The position numbers and the translations under genes are program-made. From Psychroserpens burtonensis DSM 12212 (lineage in GTDB: Bacteria; Bacteroidota; Bacteroidia; Flavobacteriales; Flavobacteriaceae): a stretch of DNA of 64,000 bases. Under the pieces are notes generated by a model, which had not been told where the DNA came from, ran no database searches, and saw only the letters and a program-made list of their open reading frames with translations. Every line of letters begins with the position of its first letter. The stretch's first letter is position 1. Below are positions 9,159 to 17,024 of this stretch, one piece after another. The DNA lies in NCBI RefSeq assembly GCF_000425305.1, contig NZ_AUDE01000011.1:109931-173930 (forward strand). The letters are read 5' to 3'.

Positions 9159-9848
9159 TCAACCAATATACTTGTTATAATAAGTACACAAATCATCTGC
9201 ACTAGCTCCCAACCATTTCTTCACATAGATCATCCAAAAGTGGTATTGTAGTTTCCAAATGCCAAGTTTACGATAGAGTCTTGCTGAGGTTACTATTTTT
9301 TTATTGATGACCACAAATTCCTTTCTAGCATAGAGTTCGTTAATTAATATGTTATCCTCATAAATGGTGAAATTCTCATCAAAACCACCAATCTCATCAA
9401 AAAGGGCTCTTGTAATAAACTGACTCTGATCACCACCACGACAAGCTCTCCATGAAAATTGTGTAAGCCAACCCGCTAATCGCAACCACCAATGATTGCT
9501 GTCGAATTTTAAACGAAAACATCCAGCGTTGTTGCCTTTTTTTACTTCGGAAATAATTAATTTATCAAAATGTAAAGGCGGAAAAGAATCCGCATGCAAG
9601 AAGTAAAGAATGTCTCCAGAAGCTTCTTTTGCACCAAGATTCATTTGCTTCGCTCTACCTTTTGGAGATGAGAGTAGTTTAATCCTTAAACCTAAACGTT
9701 TAATAATCTCTTGTGATCCATCAATACTTTGGCCATCAACGACTATGATCTCTGAAATAGTCTCCAACGACGAATGGTCTATAACATGAAAAAGGAGATC
9801 TTCAATTGTTTTAGCTTCGTTTAAAATGGGAATAATAATGCTTATCAT
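9159..9848 (-). CDS. TIGR04283-type arsenosugar glycosyltransferase
   Basis: 229 residues, GT2 fold. The family hallmarks are present: IIIPILNEA at the N terminus, VVDGQS near residue 38, KGRAKQMNLGAKEASGD near 63-79 and FLHADS near 84. This subfamily is known mainly from arsenosugar gene clusters and ArsM is three genes upstream here. It probably transfers the arsenic-bearing ribosyl unit (or a sugar onto it) to an acceptor such as glycerol or a lipid; the acceptor is inferred. It is the last gene of the long minus-strand cluster. Confidence 0.85.
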   Translation of the reverse strand: MISIIIPILNEAKTIEDLLFHVIDHSSLETISEIIVVDGQSIDGSQEIIKRLGLRIKLLSSPKGRAKQMNLGAKEASGDILYFLHADSFPPLHFDKLIISEVKKGNNAGCFRLKFDSNHWWLRLAGWLTQFSWRACRGGDQSQFITRALFDEIGGFDENFTIYEDNILINELYARKEFVVINKKIVTSARLYRKLGIWKLQYHFWMIYVKKWLGASADDLCTYYNKYIG

Positions 9849-9861
9849 ATTTTTATCTACG

Positions 9862-9869
9862 CAAAAATA
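9862..9869 (-). promoter_or_regulatory. possible internal -7 box before the TIGR04283 gene
   Basis: Minus-strand TATTTTTG matches TAnnTTTG and lies 14 bp upstream of the ATG, inside the 27-bp gap after the DUF547 gene. No clear -33 element, and AT-rich DNA makes chance matches likely. Confidence 0.25.
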
Positions 9870-9875
9870 CGGTAC

Positions 9876-10757
9876 CTAGTTTTGTTCATTTAAATTCCAG
9901 TTATAATCAATATAGTGAATTTTAGTGTCTGCTGAAATTTTAATAGTTGCATATCTATTGATATAATCGATTACAGAACCGTTCTCAGTGAAATCACTCT
10001 TATACCATTTAAAGATTTCTGAAATTTTTGGAGCGTTTGTAGTGAGTTTATTTTTATTAGAATTATTAATAAATTCTATGGTTGCTCGTTCCATAAGGTC
10101 TTGAACATTGTCTGCTGTATAAGCAGTATTCAATAATTTTGGACAAGAAAAAGATGCACAATTAATAGCAAAATGAATTCTTGGCTCATTCATTTTCCGA
10201 AGAATTCCATTTTCAATATCGGCTAAAGAATAATCTTTATCTCCTATCTTTAGTCTGTTTTTTATCCAAGGATTATTAATATCTTTTATCCTTTTTGTAG
10301 GATAATTATCTGCGATAAGTTTAATTGTGTTAGCATTGTAAACATTTATGAAATAAGCCAACTGCTCATTTATACTCCAACTTTCAGCAGGTATTTGTGA
10401 AGCCAAATAAGTGACATACGTATTTAATTTTTGAATATCGTTTTTAAAACCTTTATAATCAACATCACCATTGTCTGCAACATATTTTTTTAATAAAGCA
10501 TCCCAAGTTGAATGATCTAAAAGTGGATTAATAGTCACATAATCTGTCTGTACATCATCTTGAATTTCAACGTCTAGTTCCATTTCGCCTTCTATGGATT
10601 CCGTGCTGTCTTCAACTTCAGTTTCTATGTCCTCTTCTACTTCAGTTTGTAATATTGTTTTGTCTTTAACTTCTTTTATAGGAAGTCCTTTTGCAGAAAA
10701 ACAACTACATAAAAAAGCAGAAATCACAATTGCGATAAAATAATTTGAATACTTCAT
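9876..10757 (-). CDS. DUF547 lipoprotein
   Basis: 293 residues. The N terminus is a signal peptide with a lipobox ending Cys19 (L-C-S-C). An acidic low-complexity linker follows at about residues 40-75. The DUF547 domain starts near residue 90 and holds the recognisable INVYNANTIKL and FAINCASFSCPKL segments with conserved Asn, Cys and Ser. The biochemical function of DUF547 is not established. The papain-like arrangement of Cys and His is only suggestive. It sits between the sterol-desaturase-like gene and the TIGR04283 gene, 27-38 bp from each, so it is likely part of the arsenosugar unit. Confidence 0.75.
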   Translation of the reverse strand: MKYSNYFIAIVISAFLCSCFSAKGLPIKEVKDKTILQTEVEEDIETEVEDSTESIEGEMELDVEIQDDVQTDYVTINPLLDHSTWDALLKKYVADNGDVDYKGFKNDIQKLNTYVTYLASQIPAESWSINEQLAYFINVYNANTIKLIADNYPTKRIKDINNPWIKNRLKIGDKDYSLADIENGILRKMNEPRIHFAINCASFSCPKLLNTAYTADNVQDLMERATIEFINNSNKNKLTTNAPKISEIFKWYKSDFTENGSVIDYINRYATIKISADTKIHYIDYNWNLNEQN

Positions 10758-10795
10758 GTTTTAGTTTTAGGTATTATAAACACTTACGGTAAACC

Positions 10796-11683
10796 TTAGA
10801 TTTTGGTTTTAAGCGGATATAATTCTTGGTGTAAAAAATCTTTTGGGAAGTGTTCATCACCTTTAAAACCAATCTCTATGTCTCGTCCATCATGAGGTAC
10901 ATAGTCTGTTTTAAAGATATAATCCCAAATACTTAATGTTAGTCCGTAATTCACACCAAAACTAACATGATTAGGGAGTTCTTTTGCATGATGCCATATA
11001 TGCATCTTCGGATTATTGAAAATATATTTCAATTGTCCATAGTCCCAACCCAAATTTGCGTGGTTGAGATGACCAATGGCGATAGAAAAGAAATACACAA
11101 TAGCAACATCTTGTGAGCTGTAATTAGCAATAATTGCAAGAGGAATATATCTAATAGAATTATAGACCACAGGTTCCATCCAATGATAGCGTAAATGGGC
11201 AGCAAATCCCATTTCTTTTACGCTGTGATGTACTTTATGGAAATTCCAAAGCCAAGGGACGCGGTGTAATAAGCGATGTGTATTCCATTGCACAAAATCA
11301 TTAATTAGAAAGAAAATGAAAAGACCTAACCATTTCGGTAAATCTGTAGAGTCAAAGAGTTGAAAGCTAGATAATGAAAGCCCTATACCCTCTAATATAT
11401 CATTTAAAAATTCTGAGACCGTGTTTGATAAAGCGATAAGTATAATTAAATTAAGAATAAAGAAATTGAAGAACATGTAAAAGGTGTCCAACCAAAAGTC
11501 TTTTCTGAACATACCTTGGTTTTTTCTCCATGGGAATAATGCTTCCAACAACCAAACAATAAGCGAAATTGCGATTAATCCATAAAAATAGTTATCCCAA
11601 TTATTTTGAAGTAGAATTTCATTCTTCAAATAATTCCAATAACCAGAATAGGAGTTTTTTATGAGGTCTATATATTTTTCCAT
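10796..11683 (-). CDS. sterol desaturase/fatty acid hydroxylase family membrane protein
   Basis: 295 residues with about four to five membrane helices. The three di-iron histidine boxes are present: HRLLH near 135, HKVHH near 148 and HIWHH near 226. Family members hydroxylate or desaturate lipids, or cleave alkylglycerol ethers, using O2. It lies 95 bp after arsM and 38 bp before the DUF547 gene on the same strand. One possibility is modification of a lipid part of an arsenolipid; this is inference from context. Confidence 0.75.
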   Translation of the reverse strand: MEKYIDLIKNSYSGYWNYLKNEILLQNNWDNYFYGLIAISLIVWLLEALFPWRKNQGMFRKDFWLDTFYMFFNFFILNLIILIALSNTVSEFLNDILEGIGLSLSSFQLFDSTDLPKWLGLFIFFLINDFVQWNTHRLLHRVPWLWNFHKVHHSVKEMGFAAHLRYHWMEPVVYNSIRYIPLAIIANYSSQDVAIVYFFSIAIGHLNHANLGWDYGQLKYIFNNPKMHIWHHAKELPNHVSFGVNYGLTLSIWDYIFKTDYVPHDGRDIEIGFKGDEHFPKDFLHQELYPLKTKI

Positions 11684-11689
11684 CTTTAG

Positions 11690-11707
11690 CTCCTATGAAA
11701 GTAGGAG
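11690..11707. repeat. hairpin 6 bp upstream of the sterol-desaturase-like start codon
   Basis: CTCCTA and TAGGAG flank a 6-base loop (TGAAAG). On the minus strand it falls in the 5' leader just before ATG, as do the hairpins at 7279 and 21679. Confidence 0.45.
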
Positions 11708-11778
11708 TCTCGCTTAAATAAAGTGTATTTTTATTTTTAGTTAATGAGATTTATGCCTTTGCAGTAAAGACGATGAAC

Positions 11779-12747
11779 CTAGCAGCATCCACCGCCATCA
11801 TAATGAAAGGTTGATTCACTAAAATAGATATCATCTCTTCCCAAAGCTTGTAAAGCTCCAGCAGTTTTATCACATATAGCTAGCGGTTGATTTTTTAATA
11901 AAATATGTCCAGCCTTGTCATCAAAATAATCTTCATCTCCATAATATATGGCTGCTTTTCCAGTAAAAATGCAAGGACCATCTTCTGGCATTGGATCTTT
12001 AATTGCAGCAACTTCAATAGATTCAATATAAATCAATTCGTCTGTCGGATAATTTTTTGGATCTAAGATTCTATAGGGTTTTCTAGCACGAATTTCAATA
12101 GTACCAAAACCTGCATCTGTTAATGCTTTGACATATTGGTCAATAGGTAGACTTCCACTAAGACAAAGCGCTCTAAGACGATCATCATTTCGTAACGTAT
12201 CGTTCATAGGTTGCTCACAAGTAGGATCACTCATTACTAAACGACCATGAGGCTTTAAAATACGATACATTTCATCAATAGCGAGTTTTAAATCTTCGGC
12301 TTTAAAGATGTTAAACAAACAATTTTGAGCAGCGACATCAATACTGTTGTCTTCAACAGGTAGGTTTAAAGCGTCTCCCTTTTTAAGTTCAACAAAATCA
12401 CTTTTAAACCAATCATTTTGAGCTTCGGCTTCAATAAAGTTTTTGCGTGACGCTTCTAACATTTCATCAACAACATCTACGCCAATAACGCCTCCTTTTT
12501 CACGGTTGAAATATGAAAATTGTAATAATTCCATTCCTCCACCTACACCTACATAAAGCATTTTAGGGTTATTAGTTAAATCTCTAGCATGAACCGTACT
12601 GCCACAGCCGTAGTTCATTTCTTGCATGATCTTCGGGATTTTTAATCCAGGAAATTCCCAAATTGGATTGGTAGTACAACACAAGCCAACATCAGGTGTT
12701 AACGCAGCGTCTTTATATAAATCGTTTGTAGCATTTAAATAGCTCAT
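11779..12747 (-). CDS. arsM: arsenosugar-type arsenite S-adenosylmethionine methyltransferase
   Basis: 322 residues. A class I methyltransferase core has SAM motif LYVGVGGGMELLQFS near 65-79 and the acidic GVDVVDEML near 94. Cys residues that would bind As(III) are abundant: Cys23-Cys24 in GLCCT, one in MNYGCGS, one in DPTC, and a C-terminal GGGCC. The N-terminal GLCCT and terminal CC are typical of the arsenosugar ArsM subfamily rather than the detoxifying form. It would methylate arsenite to mono- and dimethylated arsenic in the cytoplasm. The gene starts 2 bp after the purine nucleoside phosphorylase gene. Confidence 0.88.
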   Translation of the reverse strand: MSYLNATNDLYKDAALTPDVGLCCTTNPIWEFPGLKIPKIMQEMNYGCGSTVHARDLTNNPKMLYVGVGGGMELLQFSYFNREKGGVIGVDVVDEMLEASRKNFIEAEAQNDWFKSDFVELKKGDALNLPVEDNSIDVAAQNCLFNIFKAEDLKLAIDEMYRILKPHGRLVMSDPTCEQPMNDTLRNDDRLRALCLSGSLPIDQYVKALTDAGFGTIEIRARKPYRILDPKNYPTDELIYIESIEVAAIKDPMPEDGPCIFTGKAAIYYGDEDYFDDKAGHILLKNQPLAICDKTAGALQALGRDDIYFSESTFHYDGGGCC

Positions 12748-12749
12748 AA

Positions 12750-13562
12750 TTATAACATTTTTATTAATTCTATAAATAAAGTGATCATATCGGGTTCAGC
12801 TTTTCCAGCCATAGCAATAATCTCACTAATATCTACAGGTTTGAGATTATCTGGGTCGCATTCATCTGTTAAAACTGACACTGCAACTACTTTTAAATTC
12901 AAATGATTTGCAACTATAACTTCTGGAACGGTGCTCATTCCAACAGCATCTGCACCTATAAGTTTTAGCATTTTATACTCTGCTCTGGTTTCTAATTGCG
13001 GTCCAACGACACTCGCATAAACGCCTTCATGTAATTTTATATGATGCGCTTTTGCAACTGTTTTAAATTTAGCATTGATTTCAAGATCATAGGGAGCACT
13101 CATATCTGCAAAACGCTCACCTAATTCTCCAACACCTTTAAAGGCTAGGGGAGAGCCACCTTGGAGATTAATATGATCATCAATCAGCATTAGTTCACCT
13201 TTTTTAAAGTCCAAATTAATAGCTCCAGAGGCATTGGACACTAACAGGGTTGTGATGCCTAAATGTTTCATAACTCGAACTGGGTACGTCACGTCTTGTA
13301 AAGAATACCCTTCATAAACATGAAAGCGACCTTGCATCACAATTACCTTTTTACCAGCTAAATTTCCGTAAATTAATTTACCCTTATGAAATTCTACCGT
13401 TGCAGTAGGAAAGTTTGGGATCTGGTTATAGCTCACTTCTGCTATAATCTCAATCTCATTAGTTAATTGACCTAAACCTGTACCTAAAATAATACCGACT
13501 TCTGGATTATCAAAACCTTTAGATTGCAAATATTCAGTAGTTTCTTGTATAAATTTAATCAT
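12750..13562 (-). CDS. purine nucleoside phosphorylase
   Basis: 270 residues of the trimeric PNP family: phosphate-binding GTGLGQL near 27-33, the HKGKL and GRFHVYEGY segments, VSNASGAIN near 113, and the base-binding region VGPQLETRAEYKML with MSTVPE near 195. It cleaves a purine nucleoside with phosphate to give the free base and ribose-1-phosphate. Its ATG overlaps the end of the DUF2064 gene by 8 bp and arsM follows at 2 bp, so it belongs to this operon. The likely substrate is the arsenic-bearing adenosine derivative made by ArsS, by inference. General purine salvage is the alternative. Confidence 0.88.
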   Translation of the reverse strand: MIKFIQETTEYLQSKGFDNPEVGIILGTGLGQLTNEIEIIAEVSYNQIPNFPTATVEFHKGKLIYGNLAGKKVIVMQGRFHVYEGYSLQDVTYPVRVMKHLGITTLLVSNASGAINLDFKKGELMLIDDHINLQGGSPLAFKGVGELGERFADMSAPYDLEINAKFKTVAKAHHIKLHEGVYASVVGPQLETRAEYKMLKLIGADAVGMSTVPEVIVANHLNLKVVAVSVLTDECDPDNLKPVDISEIIAMAGKAEPDMITLFIELIKML

Positions 13563-14163
13563 GCGTAGTATAAAATTGTTTGAGTTGGTTGTAATGTTTC
13601 ATATCGTCAAAGGTGTCGATATCATTAAGTGGTTTAAGCAAAGATACGGCCTTGTTTTTTAAATCTGACATCGTATCTTCTCTAACCGTCTCGGTTCCCC
13701 AAGCTTTGTTTTTAAAAATAGCTGGATGTAGTTGTTTCATTCCTAATAGATAATAACCTCCATCTTCTGCAGGGCCTAAAACGACATCATTATCATCTAA
13801 CTTTTGAATAGCCTCTTCAATAATTTGTTCGTCTAAATCTAATAAGTCACTGCCAATGATGATGACTTTTTTATAGTCTAAATTTAATAATTCATCAAAT
13901 GCATTGTGCATGCGTTCTCCCAAATCATTCCCTTTTTGTAGTTTTTTACTGAAATGTGCCCCACTCCAAATATCATCGTTGTTGATGTTTTCAGAATAAA
14001 ACACATAACGATCTGCCTTTACCTCTTTTGAAATATTTGCTGTATGCTGAAGTAAATATTTATAAATATCGAGAGCAGATTGATCACCTAAAGTTTTAGC
14101 TAAACGAGTTTTACATTTACCTAGTTCTGGATTTCTGGTAAATATGATTAATGCAGTTTTCAA
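13555..14163 (-). CDS. TIGR04282/DUF2064 arsenosugar biosynthesis glycosyltransferase-like protein
   Basis: 202 residues with a nucleotidyltransferase-like GT-A fold. Marker segments are FTRNPELGKCKTRLA at 8-22, GSDLLDL near 103 and LGPAEDGGYYLLGM near 131. The family is annotated as a glycosyltransferase in arsenosugar clusters, but the LGKxKTRL loop and fold are closest to nucleotidyltransferases such as CofC and MobA. It may activate a sugar-1-phosphate. The start is TTG inside a TTGA overlap with the rhodanese stop; an 8-bp overlap with the PNP gene follows. Confidence 0.85.
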   Translation of the reverse strand: MKTALIIFTRNPELGKCKTRLAKTLGDQSALDIYKYLLQHTANISKEVKADRYVFYSENINNDDIWSGAHFSKKLQKGNDLGERMHNAFDELLNLDYKKVIIIGSDLLDLDEQIIEEAIQKLDDNDVVLGPAEDGGYYLLGMKQLHPAIFKNKAWGTETVREDTMSDLKNKAVSLLKPLNDIDTFDDMKHYNQLKQFYTTHD

Positions 14164-14678
14164 TTGTAATTACTTTTTTTAGTCTCGGGATAAACCTTTG
14201 TTCCTTTAGTTAACCATTTGCTCCAAGCTTTTGAAAAAGCATGAATGCTGTCGGTTTTTTTATCTTCTGAATTATAAACCTTAAAACCCTTGTTTCTCCA
14301 TTCAAAAATACCACCATATAAGTTTTTGACGTTCGTATAGCCAGCTTTTTTAAGTCGGTTGGCAATCGTTTCAGATCTAATTCCTAATGAGCAATACACA
14401 ACAATAGCTTGATTTCTATCTTGAAGGTGTTGTATCGTTTGTTCTAGATTGAAATGATCGTACCCAACAAAAATGGCATCTTTAATATGGCTTACAGCGT
14501 ACTCAGATTGTTCTCTAGCATCTAAAATAATAGCTTCAGTTTTTGGCATGGCTAATTCTTGAACTGAAATATAAGGTACAGTATTGTGGTTGTATTGCTT
14601 TAATAAGTCGTCTAACGAGTCTTGTGCAGACATAGAAAACGACAGTATTCCGAAGAAGATAAATACTATTAATTTCAT
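14160..14678 (-). CDS. exported rhodanese-domain protein
   Basis: 172 residues from the ATG at 14678, chosen because it begins a clean signal peptide (MKLIVFIFFG to SMSAQ); an upstream GTG at 14714 would hide it. One rhodanese domain follows, with active-site loop VVYCSLGIRSE carrying the catalytic Cys. It probably handles sulfane sulfur or acts as a thiol/arsenate-related transferase in the periplasm. It follows the metallophosphoesterase by 4 bp and overlaps the DUF2064 gene by 4 bp. A periplasmic sulfur-transfer enzyme fits thio-arsenical chemistry, but this is inference. Confidence 0.78.
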   Translation of the reverse strand: MKLIVFIFFGILSFSMSAQDSLDDLLKQYNHNTVPYISVQELAMPKTEAIILDAREQSEYAVSHIKDAIFVGYDHFNLEQTIQHLQDRNQAIVVYCSLGIRSETIANRLKKAGYTNVKNLYGGIFEWRNKGFKVYNSEDKKTDSIHAFSKAWSKWLTKGTKVYPETKKSNYN

Positions 14679-14682
14679 TGTT

Positions 14683-15522
14683 TTATAATTGAATTTTGAC
14701 GCCTTGTAAATCACGCTCTACCTCTGCTAAAATCTCAGTATTATCCCAAATACCAGTCACTAGTGTTCGAGCATATTCTTGAGGTAATACTCCGTTATCC
14801 ATCAAGTTACTTGTCAACTTATAATTATAGTCTAAGGTGTAATGTTTAAAGGTAAAGCTTTCTTGAGTATCGTCCAAAATAGCATACCATACACTTGGGT
14901 TTCCGTCATTTGCTGGCATCCCAATCACACCCGGGTTTAACCATAACTTGTTTTCATGTTTATGGTTAAATGGTAAACCACAATGTCCAGCAATAATGAC
15001 ATCACTATTTGTGACATCAAAATCAGGCTGTTTTGATTCCCAGGGACTCGATTTGTAGATAAAAGCAGAGGTATTAAAATAAGAACCATGCACTACAGTT
15101 ACACGTTTTTCTGCGTAATTAAATGAGATGTGGTCAGGAAGTGTTTTCATAAAGGTTAAAGAACTCTTGGATAATTTACTTTGTGCAAATGGATACCACT
15201 GTTGCGAAAATCCATCACAGCGAGATCCTTTTTTAAAATCACAACCGCAGTCTTCAGCACCTTCACCCAACTGTATTTCTACATTACCAACAATGCTTTT
15301 TGCCTTCCAAAGTTTAAACAGTTGAACCGTCTCTTCAGGTTGCGCACAATAGCCAACTATATCTCCTGTGCAAATGCAATTTTCTGCGGAAATTTGTTCG
15401 CGTTCAGCAACGTGCTTCATAGCTTCTAAAGCTTGTAAATTGCTGTAAACACCACCAAAGAGTAGTATTCTTCCCTTTATGGTTCCTAAATCTTCTATTT
15501 TTTTATCCATAGCATTTTCCAT
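14683..15522 (-). CDS. atypical metallophosphoesterase-fold protein of arsenosugar clusters
   Basis: 279 residues. The fold is recognisable from CTGDIVGYC near 51, GNVE near 80, VVHGS near 149, AGHCGLP near 182 and LNPGVIG near 196. Motif I is FGGVYSN (22-28) where active enzymes have (S/G)DxHxN, so the first metal-binding Asp and His are missing, and the GNHD position reads GNVE. A Cys-rich insert (DCGC then RCDGF, near 90-103) follows. I recall the same GGxYSN and Cys-rich pattern in homologues beside other arsM genes. It may be a redesigned metal or arsenical site. Start ATG at 15522; 15510 is an alternative. Confidence 0.72.
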   Translation of the reverse strand: MENAMDKKIEDLGTIKGRILLFGGVYSNLQALEAMKHVAEREQISAENCICTGDIVGYCAQPEETVQLFKLWKAKSIVGNVEIQLGEGAEDCGCDFKKGSRCDGFSQQWYPFAQSKLSKSSLTFMKTLPDHISFNYAEKRVTVVHGSYFNTSAFIYKSSPWESKQPDFDVTNSDVIIAGHCGLPFNHKHENKLWLNPGVIGMPANDGNPSVWYAILDDTQESFTFKHYTLDYNYKLTSNLMDNGVLPQEYARTLVTGIWDNTEILAEVERDLQGVKIQL

Positions 15523-15535
15523 ACAACAGGAAATC

Positions 15536-16876
15536 TTATCTTTTAATTACGATAAACTTTGGGATGATATAAATTATAATACAACTTAAAATCCCCCAAA
15601 CATTGACCCAAAGTAAATCGGCATATTTGCCTTCAGTAAACATTAAGGATTCAGGAAAAACCCCAAATACTAATACAACCCCAAAAACCAATCCACAAAT
15701 AACACTCAAGTAAAAACTAATTCGTGGTACTTTCATATTCCAGAATACAAATACTGGAGTTAAACCAATGACCATAGTTCCCGAAATGGTTGTAGCCGAT
15801 AAAATTTCAACATCTAAAAATACAGGAAGCGTTCCCAAAATAGCAATTATTGCCATTGATATACGACCAAAGGTTAAATCTTTCCCCATTTTTAAATCAA
15901 CAGCCAATAACTTAGAAAACGATGAGAATGTCGAATCTAGCGTAGATGCAGCAGACGTTATCATAATAAAATTAATGACTAATAAAATGATCACACCAAA
16001 GGCTTTCCCTACTTCAACTGCCGCTTGACCTTTCATGCCTTGTGTTTGTGCATAAACGCCAATGACACTAAATAATATGATGCAAATTGCACCTAAAATA
16101 CTAGCTAGTAAAAAGCTTCTTCGTGTTACTTTTGGAGAGGTTATAAATGCGCGATCTGTCAATACAGGATCATGAAACGGATAACTAAATGACTGTATAA
16201 TCGCTGCAAAAAATAAGTTAAGCCCTAGTTCAAAACTCCATGTTCCAGAGGTTACAATGTCTGTTGTCGAGAAATCTTCCGTAGAAAAAATAGTGCCCAA
16301 AATTATCATCAACAATACCGAAAACAAGACCATTTGTATTACATCTGTAAATATAGAACTGCTCAATCCACCTTTTACGGCATAGGCTAAAGTCAATACC
16401 GTAAAAACTATTATAGCTAAATAATAAGGCTGACTTCCAGATTCTCCAAAATAACTACCAATAACCATCGTATTACTCCACACCTCGTTAAATAAACGAA
16501 TAGCAATTAAAATAGAGAAAATAGCCATAGCACCTTTCCCAAATTTTGTGGTTAGGAATTCGTGAATACTTTTAAATCTACCTTTAGTTCGCATTTGGTA
16601 AATCAATATACCAGCAACCGCGAATGACAAATAATAACCAGCATAAGCAACACCGCCAACAATCCCATAATCAAGACCTAGATTTGCAGCATTTGTGATG
16701 CTTTTGGCAAAAATCCATGAGATAATTAAGCTCCCAGTCAATACCAAAGTATTTGGTGCTTTGCGGTTACTCACAGCTTTAAAAAACTGATCTCTAGTTT
16801 TTGCTAATGGGGACAAGAAAAACAGTATCAAACTTGATACGAGTATTAATGTCCATTGCCAGTGTATTGTTTCCAT
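15536..16876 (-). CDS. sodium:solute symporter (SSS family)
   Basis: 446 residues from the ATG at 16876; a TTG at 16909 lies in a repeat hairpin and is rejected as the start. About 12-13 hydrophobic segments are seen, including the SSS-typical GGVAYAGYYLSFAVAG and the Ser/Thr-rich ITSAASTLDSTFSSFSKLL near residue 290 that contributes to the Na+ site. It would import a small solute with sodium. Its place between susD and the metallophosphoesterase (13-bp gap) suggests transport of an arsenical, a sugar or glycerol-type acceptor. The substrate is unknown. Confidence 0.82.
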   Translation of the reverse strand: METIHWQWTLILVSSLILFFLSPLAKTRDQFFKAVSNRKAPNTLVLTGSLIISWIFAKSITNAANLGLDYGIVGGVAYAGYYLSFAVAGILIYQMRTKGRFKSIHEFLTTKFGKGAMAIFSILIAIRLFNEVWSNTMVIGSYFGESGSQPYYLAIIVFTVLTLAYAVKGGLSSSIFTDVIQMVLFSVLLMIILGTIFSTEDFSTTDIVTSGTWSFELGLNLFFAAIIQSFSYPFHDPVLTDRAFITSPKVTRRSFLLASILGAICIILFSVIGVYAQTQGMKGQAAVEVGKAFGVIILLVINFIMITSAASTLDSTFSSFSKLLAVDLKMGKDLTFGRISMAIIAILGTLPVFLDVEILSATTISGTMVIGLTPVFVFWNMKVPRISFYLSVICGLVFGVVLVFGVFPESLMFTEGKYADLLWVNVWGILSCIIIYIIPKFIVIKR

Positions 16877-16900
16877 GTTCCTATCTAAATACCATCCTAA

Positions 16901-17012
16901 CCTTCCCAAAGTGAAGGGACTCTTGCTCGATCGTGTTTCTTCGTGAGGTTTCGTTTCTCATTATTTATTATTCATCCAGTCTCTCACACGTTTCCCTTTC
17001 CTTTGCAAAGGG
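16901..17012. repeat. intergenic hairpin repeats between susD and the symporter gene
   Basis: Two stems are visible. CCTTC/GAAGG at 16901-16905 and 16913-16917 sits upstream of the symporter start. CCCTTT/AAAGGG at 16994-16999 and 17007-17012 overlaps a perfect 12-bp palindrome (17000-17011) 13 bp past the susD stop. No T-run follows on the minus strand. The layout resembles short dispersed repeats common in flavobacterial intergenic DNA and might dampen read-through. Confidence 0.45.
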
Positions 17013-17024
17013 CTAGGGATAGGA

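Noticed and set aside
16877..16909. TTG start of the symporter at 16909
   Set aside because: The extra 11 residues come from a hairpin repeat; the ATG at 16876 gives a clean first helix.
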